From: Ruminococcaceae bacterium UBA1375
GTDB taxonomy: Bacteria; Bacillota; Clostridia; Oscillospirales; Ruminococcaceae
DNA length: 17,189 nucleotides
Assembly (NCBI GenBank): GCA_002305795.1
Contig: DBRF01000007.1
Span: 1-17,189 of the forward strand
Direction of reading: 5' to 3'
Shown: positions 12,396 through 17,189 of the stretch, one piece after another
How the letters are laid out: each line of letters starts with the position of its first letter
Numbering within the stretch: position 1 is the first letter of the stretch
Translations under genes and position numbers: made by a program
The notes under the pieces: generated by a model
Database searches by the model: none
Told to the model about the DNA's origin: nothing
The model's input: the letters and a program-made list of their open reading frames with translations, nothing else

Positions 12396-12460
12396 ACCCA
12401 ATTTCAGAGCCAGCCGTTTCTGATAGCTCGGTTCCAACAAGCTATCGGCCTCGCCCTTCT
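12350..12460 (-). ncRNA. Antisense antitoxin RNA 3 (type I TA)
   Basis: About 110 nt on the minus strand, from the consensus promoter at 12467-12495 to the T-tract at 12351-12357. It has a longer 5' hairpin than the others (GATAGCT...AGCTATC) but the same terminator stem. It overlaps the 3' end of toxin 3. Confidence 0.8.
12351..12393 (-). terminator. Antitoxin 3 terminator overlapping the toxin 3 stop
   Basis: AAGTAACCGCTT (12358-12369) with AAGCGGTTACTT (12382-12393), then CTTTTTT on the minus strand. In the plus direction the hairpin lacks a U-run, so toxin mRNA probably reads on. Confidence 0.9.
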
Positions 12461-12466
12461 GTTTTT

Positions 12467-12495
12467 ATTATACCCGTTTCCCCCTGCCCTGTCAA
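12467..12495 (-). promoter_or_regulatory. Promoter of antitoxin RNA 3
   Basis: TTGACA and TATAAT with a 17 bp spacer on the minus strand, followed by the conserved AAAAACAGAA. Confidence 0.9.
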
Positions 12496-12512
12496 GCCGC
12501 AGGCGGGGGTTT

Positions 12513-12543
12513 TTCAATGGAAGATTCCACCGCAGGTGGAATC
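12513..12543. repeat. Family 1 repeat fragment (hairpin half)
   Basis: TCAATGGAA then GATTCCACC-GCA-GGTGGAATC, a perfect 9-bp stem. It directly abuts family 2 copy 2. Confidence 0.65.
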
Positions 12544-12545
12544 AC

Positions 12546-12806
12546 AGCTTGTCAAAAAAGGGCTCGGATGTTTCCGCATTGACCCGCCCTCGGCTCTACG
12601 CCGTTGGGCGGGCGGATTCAAGTTCGTCACTTCCACAACTTTTTTGCAAGAATAAGGCAGAAATAAAAATTTTTAGGACAAATAATTTCCATTGCAGGGG
12701 CTTTGCCCCAGAATCCACTGCGTGGGATTCGACCCCACCAAGCCTTCGGAAAAAAAGATTTTCAATCTTGTTTTCCTAAAAGGCTTGACCTAAATTTTAC
12801 TTTTTC
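12546..12806. repeat. Family 2 intergenic repeat, copy 2 (~260 bp)
   Basis: Second copy of the element at 2957-3259, in the same orientation on the plus strand, without the GAAACGTC palindrome and with one instead of two ATCCACTGCGTGGGATTCG units. It is flanked on both sides by family 1-like fragments, as if it had gone into such a repeat. A frame at 12549-12779 exists, but its first half is not conserved in copy 1. Confidence 0.8.
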
Positions 12807-12814
12807 TACAGTCT

Positions 12815-12848
12815 GAGATTCCACCCCAGGCGAAATCCACCTGAATCC
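12815..12848. repeat. Diverged family 1-like fragment
   Basis: GAGATTCCACCCCAGGCGAA then ATCCACCTGAAT resembles the hairpin half of family 1 with several changes. Together with the fragment at 12513 it frames family 2 copy 2. Confidence 0.4.
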
Positions 12849-12932
12849 CTCCCTCTCTACCCCTTCCCTCCCCTTTGTAATTTCCCCCAAAAACAAGGCC
12901 TATTTTCCCCGAAACTCCTACGTTTTCCACTC

Positions 12933-12961
12933 TTGCAACCGGCGGCGGTTTGCACTACAAT
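12933..12961 (+). promoter_or_regulatory. Promoter of the MATE transporter
   Basis: TTGCAA (12933-12938) and TACAAT (12956-12961), 17 bp spacer, about 35 bp before the GTG start. Confidence 0.75.
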
Positions 12962-12994
12962 AAGTCGGAAAACCTTTGCAAAGGAGTTTTGTTT

Positions 12995-14383
12995 GTGTCC
13001 CGTTCCTCCATCAAATCCATGACTTCCGGCAGCCCGGCAAAACTGATTTTGGGCTTTGCCGCCCCCATGCTGCTGGGAATGATCCTCCAGCAAATTTACA
13101 GCATGGTGGATTCCATGATCGTCGGCCAGTATCTGGGGGTAGACGCCTTTGCCGGGGTAGGCTCCACCGGCTCCATCAACTTTATGATCATCGGCTTCTG
13201 CATGGGGGTGTGCAACGGCATCGCCATCCCGGTGGCCCAGCGGTTCGGAGCCCAGGACCGCCACGGCCTGCGCTGCTATGTGGCCAACGGGGTTTGGCTG
13301 GCTCTGCTCCTGGCGGTGGTGTTCACCGTTCTGGTCTGTGTCCTCTGCCGCCAAATCTTAATCTGGATGCAGACCCCGAACAACATCCTGGACTACGCGG
13401 AAGATTACATCTTCATCATCTTTCTGGGCATCCCCGCCACCATTCTTTACGATCTGCTCTCCGCCCTGATCCGGGCTTTGGGGGACAGCCGCACCCCGGT
13501 GGTGTTTCTGGCTCTGGCGGCACTGCTCAACGTGGCGCTGGATTTGCTGTTCATCATCACCTTCGGCATGGGGGTGGAGGGAGCCGCCATCGCCACGGTG
13601 ATTTCCCAGCTCTGCTCCGGGCTGGCCTGCCTGGTGTACATCGCCAAAAAGTTCCCCCTGCTGGTGCCCCGGAAGCAGGACTGGCGGTTCCGCCCCCGGT
13701 ACTTCAAGAACCTCTGCGGCATGGGCATCCCCATGGGGCTGCAATACTCCATCACCGCCATCGGCAGCGTAATCCTGCAAACAGCCGTCAACGGCCTGGG
13801 CAGCGCCGCCGTGGCCGCCGTTTCCGCCGGCAACCGGGTGAGCAACTTCGCCTGCTGCCCCTTTGACGCTTTGGGTTCCACCATGGCCACCTATGTGGGC
13901 CAGAACCTGGGCGCCGGAAAAATCCGCCGGGTGAAAACCGGGCTGTTTTGCGGCTGCGCCATTGGCTTTGCCTACTCCGTTGTGGCCGCCGTAGTGCTGG
14001 GGCTGTTCGGCTCCTATACCGCCATGCTCTTTTTGGACGCCGGGGAGACCGCCATCGCCGCACAGGCCGGAGAATTTCTCCGCTGGGCCAGCGCCTTCTA
14101 TGTGCTGCTGACCCTGGTCAACTGCGTGCGCTTTACCATTCAAGGGCTGGGTTACGGCAAGCTGGCCCTCTTTTCCGGTTTGTGCGAGATGGTGGCCCGC
14201 ACCGCCGTGGCCCTGCTCCTCATCCCCGTCTTCGGCTTCACCGGCGCCTGCATGGCCCACCCCGCCGCCTGGATTCTGGCAGACGCCTTTTTGGTCCCCG
14301 CCTTCTTTGTGATTTACAACCGGCTGAAAAAGCGGTACGGGGAGGAAGGGAAAGCTTCGCTTTCAATGAATATGGAAGAATGA
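12995..14383 (+). CDS. MATE family efflux transporter
   Basis: 462-aa membrane antiporter of the MATE family (DinF/NorM fold), which exports cationic drugs or metabolites with Na+ or H+; the substrate is not known. Twelve hydrophobic segments in two halves are visible. The N-terminal GSPAKLILGFAAPMLLGMIL and QQIYSMVDSMIVGQYLG are the typical first two helices, and NRVSNFACCPFDALGSTMAT with YVGQNLGAGK marks the start of the second half. The start is GTG at 12995, because AAAGGAG is eight bases upstream (12980-12986); an in-frame ATG at 12950 lies in the promoter. The last residues, NMEE, and the stop TGA lie in a family 1 repeat. Own promoter and a strong terminator; single-gene transcript. 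Confidence 0.93.
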   Translation: MSRSSIKSMTSGSPAKLILGFAAPMLLGMILQQIYSMVDSMIVGQYLGVDAFAGVGSTGSINFMIIGFCMGVCNGIAIPVAQRFGAQDRHGLRCYVANGVWLALLLAVVFTVLVCVLCRQILIWMQTPNNILDYAEDYIFIIFLGIPATILYDLLSALIRALGDSRTPVVFLALAALLNVALDLLFIITFGMGVEGAAIATVISQLCSGLACLVYIAKKFPLLVPRKQDWRFRPRYFKNLCGMGIPMGLQYSITAIGSVILQTAVNGLGSAAVAAVSAGNRVSNFACCPFDALGSTMATYVGQNLGAGKIRRVKTGLFCGCAIGFAYSVVAAVVLGLFGSYTAMLFLDAGETAIAAQAGEFLRWASAFYVLLTLVNCVRFTIQGLGYGKLALFSGLCEMVARTAVALLLIPVFGFTGACMAHPAAWILADAFLVPAFFVIYNRLKKRYGEEGKASLSMNMEE

Positions 14384-14404
14384 ATAGTGAATAATTCTGG
14401 TTGA
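14374..14404 (+). repeat. Family 1 repeat fragment forming the MATE stop
   Basis: GGAAGAATGAATAGTGAATA then ATTCTGGTTGAG matches the front half of copies A and D. It contains stops in all three frames (TGA, TAG, TAA); the first is used by the MATE gene. The hairpin half of the repeat is replaced by the terminator. Confidence 0.75.
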
Positions 14405-14431
14405 GAGTTGCTCGGGCAACTCTCTTCCTTT
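14403..14431 (+). terminator. Intrinsic terminator of the MATE gene
   Basis: GAGAGTTGC-TCGG-GCAACTCTC, a perfect 9-bp stem, then TTCCTTTT. Confidence 0.85.
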
Positions 14432-14487
14432 TGTCTGGAGCGTTGTGTTTTGGGGATACAGGGTGGTGATGGGGAATGGAGGAGTTT

Positions 14488-14518
14488 CTGACAAAGCCTT
14501 CTCCAAAGGGGAAAGGTG
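14488..14518. repeat. Family 5 hairpin repeat, copy 2 (inverse)
   Basis: CTGACAAAGCCTTCTCC then AAAGGGGAAAGGTG, the reverse complement of the 7678-7712 copy with a few changes. Confidence 0.55.
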
Positions 14519-14521
14519 ACA

Positions 14522-14581
14522 GATGCGACTGTGTCGGCATGGATGTGGCTGCGTTGACATGGATGTGACTGCGTCAACATC
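14522..14581 (+). repeat. Three 20-bp tandem repeats
   Basis: Units GATGCGACTGTGTCGGCATG, GATGTGGCTGCGTTGACATG and GATGTGACTGCGTCAACATC lie head to tail with 3-5 differences between neighbouring units. The unit length is not a multiple of three and no gene covers it. Confidence 0.85.
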
Positions 14582-14589
14582 GCCTTAAG

Positions 14590-14808
14590 AGAAAGCCTTT
14601 GTCAAAATACAATCCCTGCTTTTCAACCATTCTAAATTTCTTTTTGGATACCATGCCATAATACTATTCTATATTCCTATTAAAAAAATCTATTAAAACT
14701 TATTTCTATTACCTGGGCTTTCAGGACGTGGGAACTCCGGCGTTTCCGCCCTCCCCCCCTGTCCCTGCCGTCCACATCCTCTGGCTTTTTGGGACTTTTT
14801 TACATCAC
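14590..14808. other. Intergenic DNA with an AT-rich core
   Basis: From about 14600 to 14715 the sequence is clearly more AT-rich than its surroundings (runs such as ATTCTATATTCCTATTAAAA). No reading frame, promoter pair at good spacing or repeat was recognised. Confidence 0.5.
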
Positions 14809-15021
14809 TCAACAATTTTTTGTTGAAAACTTCCTTTTTCCCTGCGGAAAACCCGGATTTCTCCACCCTGTTTTTGGGAGATTTCCGGGTTTTTCACATC
14901 CATCAACAAGTTTTCAACAATTTAATTTTCCCTCTCCGGCGAAAAAAACCGAACCATAGGGAAAACCGCCGGACTTTTTCGGCTTTTTCAACCGTTTCAA
15001 CAATTTTTATGTTGAAAACTT
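14809..15021. repeat. Cluster of TGTTGAAAACTT motifs and inverted repeats
   Basis: TGTTGAAAACTT occurs exactly at 14821-14832 and 15010-15021, and inverted (AAGTTTTCAACA) at 14908-14919. Two sites are part of palindromes: TCAACAA-TTTT-TTGTTGA (14809-14826) and TTTCAACA-n7-TGTTGAAA (14995-15017). Such a set next to a small DNA-binding protein suggests operators, but a role in replication or segregation is also possible. Confidence 0.65.
14848..14893. terminator. Bidirectional terminator-like hairpin
   Basis: AAAACCCGGA (14848-14857) with TCCGGGTTTT (14884-14893), and an inner TCTCC-GGAGA pair. A T-run follows on either strand. It could end the regulator transcript coming from 15105 on the minus strand. 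Confidence 0.6.
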
Positions 15022-15104
15022 TTGAACTTCAACGGCGGCTTCCGCAAGACGGGGAAAGGAGAATCAGAGTTTTCGACAAAGCCCCCTCCCCCATTGTAGA
15101 AAAC

Positions 15105-15431
15105 TCAGCAGGAACGGAGGGTGCCGAAAAGGGCTTCGGTTTTGGGGGTGAGGTAGATCTGCCGGTGACCCATGGCCCGCTGGTCGTGGCGGCGGGTGAG
15201 GTAGCCCTTGTCTTCCAGTTTGCGGATGTGGCGCTGAATCTGCCGGGGGTTGATGTGCAGCAGTCCGGCCAGAAACCGGTCCCCCTGGAAGCTGTAGCCC
15301 TGGCCGTGGAGGCCCCGGCGGAGGTACCCCAGCAGGTAGACGTCGGTGAGGTCCATGCCGTCCTCCAGCAGGGTGACCAGCAGTTGGTCGGGGATGCGGA
15401 CGTAGAGGTTGAGTACCATTTCTTGTTTCAT
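15105..15431 (-). CDS. Small winged-helix DNA-binding protein
   Basis: 108 aa. Residues about 45-95 form a winged helix-turn-helix: YSFQGDRFLAGLLHINPRQI, then QRHIRKLEDKGYLTRR as recognition helix and wing start, then RQIYLT as the second wing strand. The layout (a check of 'established' sites, then a rule for helix pairing) is like HTH_36/MarR-type domains found in regulators and in replication-related proteins of plasmids and phages; I cannot choose between them. The N-terminal VRIPDQLLVTLLEDGMDLTD may serve in dimer formation. Start ATG at 15431 with AAAGGAG seven bases upstream; the frame is open further upstream but without an RBS. It is divergent from hpf, and the TGTTGAAAACTT cluster lies downstream of it. 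Confidence 0.75.
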   Translation of the reverse strand: MKQEMVLNLYVRIPDQLLVTLLEDGMDLTDVYLLGYLRRGLHGQGYSFQGDRFLAGLLHINPRQIQRHIRKLEDKGYLTRRHDQRAMGHRQIYLTPKTEALFGTLRSC

Positions 15432-15637
15432 GAATCTGCTCCTTTCCGAAATCGGTGGGTTGAGATGGACACAGGGTGCAAACACCCCTTCACCCATAGG
15501 CGAAAAAGCCCTTCTTTTGGCACGAAAGGATGCAATTTTCCGAAAAATAAATGGAATCGGCTTTGTTTTTCTCCCACGCCGCCAAAACAAGAAAATCCTA
15601 TCCTTTTGCGCGGCGGAAAAAATTTTACAAAAATCTC

Positions 15638-15666
15638 TGGTAATTTTGGCGAAAATTTTGTATAAT
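15638..15666 (+). promoter_or_regulatory. Possible promoter of hpf
   Basis: TATAAT at 15661-15666 with a weak TGGTAA 17 bp upstream. The -10 box is perfect; the poor -35 may mean a regulated promoter, as is common for hibernation factors. Confidence 0.55.
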
Positions 15667-15722
15667 AAGGATAGAACCATTCCTCGGACACAGAACCGGG
15701 GAGCGCAAGGAGGTCGAAGTTT

Positions 15723-16262
15723 ATGATCAACATTTCTGCGAGAGGCTTTGAATTAAAGCAGGGCGCCAAGGACGGCATCGCCAAGGAACTGCGCCGGGTG
15801 GAGAAAATGCTCCCCAAGACGGCGGCCTTCAACGTCACCCTGACCCGGGAGCACAGCGGCGACTATCAGTGCGACATCACGGTAGTGGACGCCGGGAGCT
15901 TTATCCGGGGCGAAGCGCTGGCGGATAAGATCCAGCCTGCCATCGACATGGCGGTAGACGACTTGAAGCGGAAACTGCGCAAGCTCAAAACCAGCCTGGT
16001 GGACAAACAGCGCAAAAGCGGCCTGGACAGCCTGGCCAGCGCCATGGAGGAACTGGCCCAGGAAAGCGACTGGGAGGACGACCAGCCCAGCGAAAGCATC
16101 CGGCGCACCAAGCGGGTGGAACTGATGATGATGACCGATGACGAAGCCATCGTCCAGATGGAAATGCTGGGCCACTCCTTCTTTGTGTACCTGGACGAGG
16201 ACGGATTCACCAAAGTGCTGTACCGCCGGAAAAACGGATACGGCGTACTGATCTGCCGGTAA
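15723..16262 (+). CDS. hpf: Ribosome hibernation promoting factor, long form
   Basis: 179-aa protein that binds the 30S subunit and joins two 70S ribosomes into an inactive 100S dimer in stationary phase. N-terminal S30AE domain about 1-95: MINISARGFELKQGAKDGIA, then a basic helix DDLKRKLRKLKTSL (79-92) that contacts rRNA. An acidic linker (about 96-125) leads to the C-terminal dimer domain (126-179) with DEAIVQMEMLGHSFFVYLDE and VLYRRKNGYGVL, which is the long-form signature. Full length. The start is ATG at 15723 with AAGGAGGT eight bases upstream. Single-gene transcript, divergent from the winged-helix gene, with a strong terminator behind it. Confidence 0.95.
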   Translation: MINISARGFELKQGAKDGIAKELRRVEKMLPKTAAFNVTLTREHSGDYQCDITVVDAGSFIRGEALADKIQPAIDMAVDDLKRKLRKLKTSLVDKQRKSGLDSLASAMEELAQESDWEDDQPSESIRRTKRVELMMMTDDEAIVQMEMLGHSFFVYLDEDGFTKVLYRRKNGYGVLICR

Positions 16263-16313
16263 GGAGCACCGGCGGCACGGGAAAAAAGGTTGAATATATG
16301 CTGCTATAACATA

Positions 16314-16343
16314 AGAGCCGCAGAGGAATCCCTCTGCGGCTCT
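16314..16343. terminator. Bidirectional terminator between hpf and the membrane protein
   Basis: AGAGCCGCAGAGG-aatc-CCTCTGCGGCTCT, a 13-bp perfect stem, between two converging genes. U-runs are modest on both sides (CTTCTTCC on plus, TATGTTAT on minus), but the stem is very stable. Confidence 0.8.
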
Positions 16344-16361
16344 CTTCTTCCGGAATCCGGA

Positions 16362-17189
16362 TTACATCAACAGCGCCGTCCGGGCCAGCAGCCAGTCGGC
16401 GCCGCCGGTGAGCACCCAGATGGCCAGGCAAAGCAGACACAGCACCGCAAACACCACAATGACTACCAGCACTCCCACGCCCCGCTTTCTGGGCTTGACG
16501 AATACTCCCAGCAGTCCCGCCGCCACGGCCAGTACCCCCCCCCGGCGGCTCCCATCAGCACCAGCACCGGCCAGTTGACCGTATAGCTGTACCAGGTCAT
16601 CAGCCCCAGCAGTGCGGCAGAAAACAGCATCCCTACCAGGGTCATGGCCCGGCTTTTACCCACGGCCACGCAGGAGGCCAGGGCCACCGCCATCCCCAGC
16701 AGCAGCGCCAGGGGCAGCAGCAATCCCCCCAAAAAGCTGTCGACAGTGGCGTAGGGGAGAATCCGCACCATATGGCTCACCATAAAGATGCACATGACAA
16801 TGACATACAGCCCAAAGCTGAGCCAGCCGAACACCAAGGCCAGTGCCTTCAGAGGAGAGGATTTTTCTGGCAGAGTCCCGGCCGCCGGAGCGGGCTGGGT
16901 TACAGGCTGGTAGCGGGGCGCTGCACCGTAGCCGGGCTGGCCGGAAGCAGGCTGAGCCGCCGGTTGGTAAGCGGGAAACGGCTGGCGGCTTCCCCCATAG
17001 GCCATCTCCGGCCGCAGCACCTGCCGTTTTCCTGCCTTGGCAGGGGCTTGCCGGGAAAGGGCGGGATCGGTCTCCCCAGCGGGATAGTGCAGCACCTCCG
17101 TTTCCCCGGCGGGGGCGAAGTTCATCTCCGGGCGCAGTACCTCTGTCTCCCCGGTAGGGGCGAAATTCATTTCCGGACGCAGTACCTCC
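16362..17189 (-). CDS. Multi-span membrane protein, broken at a G9 tract, 5' end outside window
   Basis: The frame is open to the right edge, so the N-terminus is missing. Visible part: 15-residue repeats (EVLRPEMNFAPTGET, EVLRPEMNFAPAGET, then a shortened one), a Pro/Gln/Ala-rich linker, and then membrane segments such as FGWLSFGLYVIVMCIFMVSH and FLGGLLLPLALLLGMAVALA. As written, the frame hits a run of nine G's (16543-16535, minus strand) and ends at 16463 with a polar, Trp-rich tail that does not fit. With eight G's it continues as VLAVAAGLLGVFVKPRKRGV and a fifth membrane helix VLVVIVVFAVLCLLCLAIW, stopping at 16362 just before the shared terminator. I therefore give the gene to 16362. 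Cause: phase variation, polymerase slippage or a sequencing error. Family unknown. Confidence 0.7.
16535..16543 (-). repeat. G9 homopolymer tract inside a coding region
   Basis: Nine G's on the coding strand (nine C's on plus) at the point where the frame of the membrane protein breaks. Confidence 0.9.
17069..17188 (-). repeat. 45-bp in-frame tandem repeats
   Basis: Two complete 45-base units (17188-17144 and 17143-17099) and a shortened third one (17098-17069) encode EVLRPEMNFAP-x-GET. The array continues past the window edge, and EVLRPEM recurs in part as QVLRPEMAYG further on. Confidence 0.85.

Noticed and set aside
13358..14260. 300-codon minus-strand frame opposite the MATE gene
   Set aside because: Antisense shadow, Gly/His/Gln-rich and without an RBS.
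14238..14580. Minus-strand frames over the tandem repeats (about 65-100 codons)
   Set aside because: They arise from reading the 20-bp repeats in successive frames and overlap the MATE 3' end; no start signals.
14809..15021. Chromosomal oriC
   Set aside because: The TTTTCAACA motifs differ from the DnaA box at two positions and neither dnaA, dnaN nor rpmH is near; kept only as a motif cluster.

Overview
The window looks like part of a chromosome from a Gram-positive anaerobe of class Clostridia, probably an Oscillospirales/Ruminococcaceae-type gut bacterium. The evidence is strong AGGAGG-type ribosome binding sites, TTG and GTG starts, GC-rich codon third positions with AT-rich intergenic DNA, and the gene set (KtrAB, CdaA-CdaR, long-form HPF, DUF3783, AEC and MATE transporters). 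The genus is not determined. No phage, IS transposase, CRISPR, tRNA or rRNA gene was seen.

Layout. Minus strand, 168-5428: a membrane-anchored hypothetical protein, an AEC-family permease, and a ktrB-ktrA potassium-uptake operon. Next come a DUF3783 gene (minus) and a divergent 99-aa unknown (plus). Minus strand, 7924-11737: a polyprenyl-phosphate sugar transferase, then a translationally coupled cdaA-cdaR operon for c-di-AMP synthesis. Plus strand: a MATE exporter (12995-14383) and hpf (15723-16262), with a small winged-helix regulator (15105-15431, minus) divergent from hpf. The right edge holds the C-terminal part of a multi-span membrane protein whose frame is broken at a G9 tract. CdaA makes c-di-AMP, which in Firmicutes commonly inhibits Ktr potassium uptake, so two parts of this window may be linked through that messenger.

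The most notable content lies between the annotated-size genes. Three related type I toxin-antitoxin cassettes (about 2470-2922, 7178-7603 and 11948-12495) are below normal gene-calling size. Each has a 30-38 aa hydrophobic peptide with a basic C-terminus, a long structured leader from its own sigma-A-type promoter, and a converging 90-110 nt antisense RNA with a near-perfect promoter (TTGACA, 17 bp, TATAAT) and a strong terminator. The antisense terminator is built into the end of the toxin gene: the stop codon lies in its stem and the Lys/Arg tail is the complement of its U-tract. The copies differ by compensatory changes in leader hairpins, in the antitoxin 5' hairpin, and between a leader element and the terminator arm, which argues for conserved RNA structure.

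The intergenic space is also filled with small non-coding repeat families. Family 1 (up to about 70 bp, five gene-linked copies plus fragments) sits after stop codons in one fixed orientation, and two genes use a stop codon inside it. Family 2 (about 260-300 bp, two copies), family 3 (GC hairpin, three copies) and family 5 (GC hairpin plus GCTTTGTC, two copies) mostly lie between a stop codon and its intrinsic terminator, so they are probably transcribed as 3'-UTR sequence.
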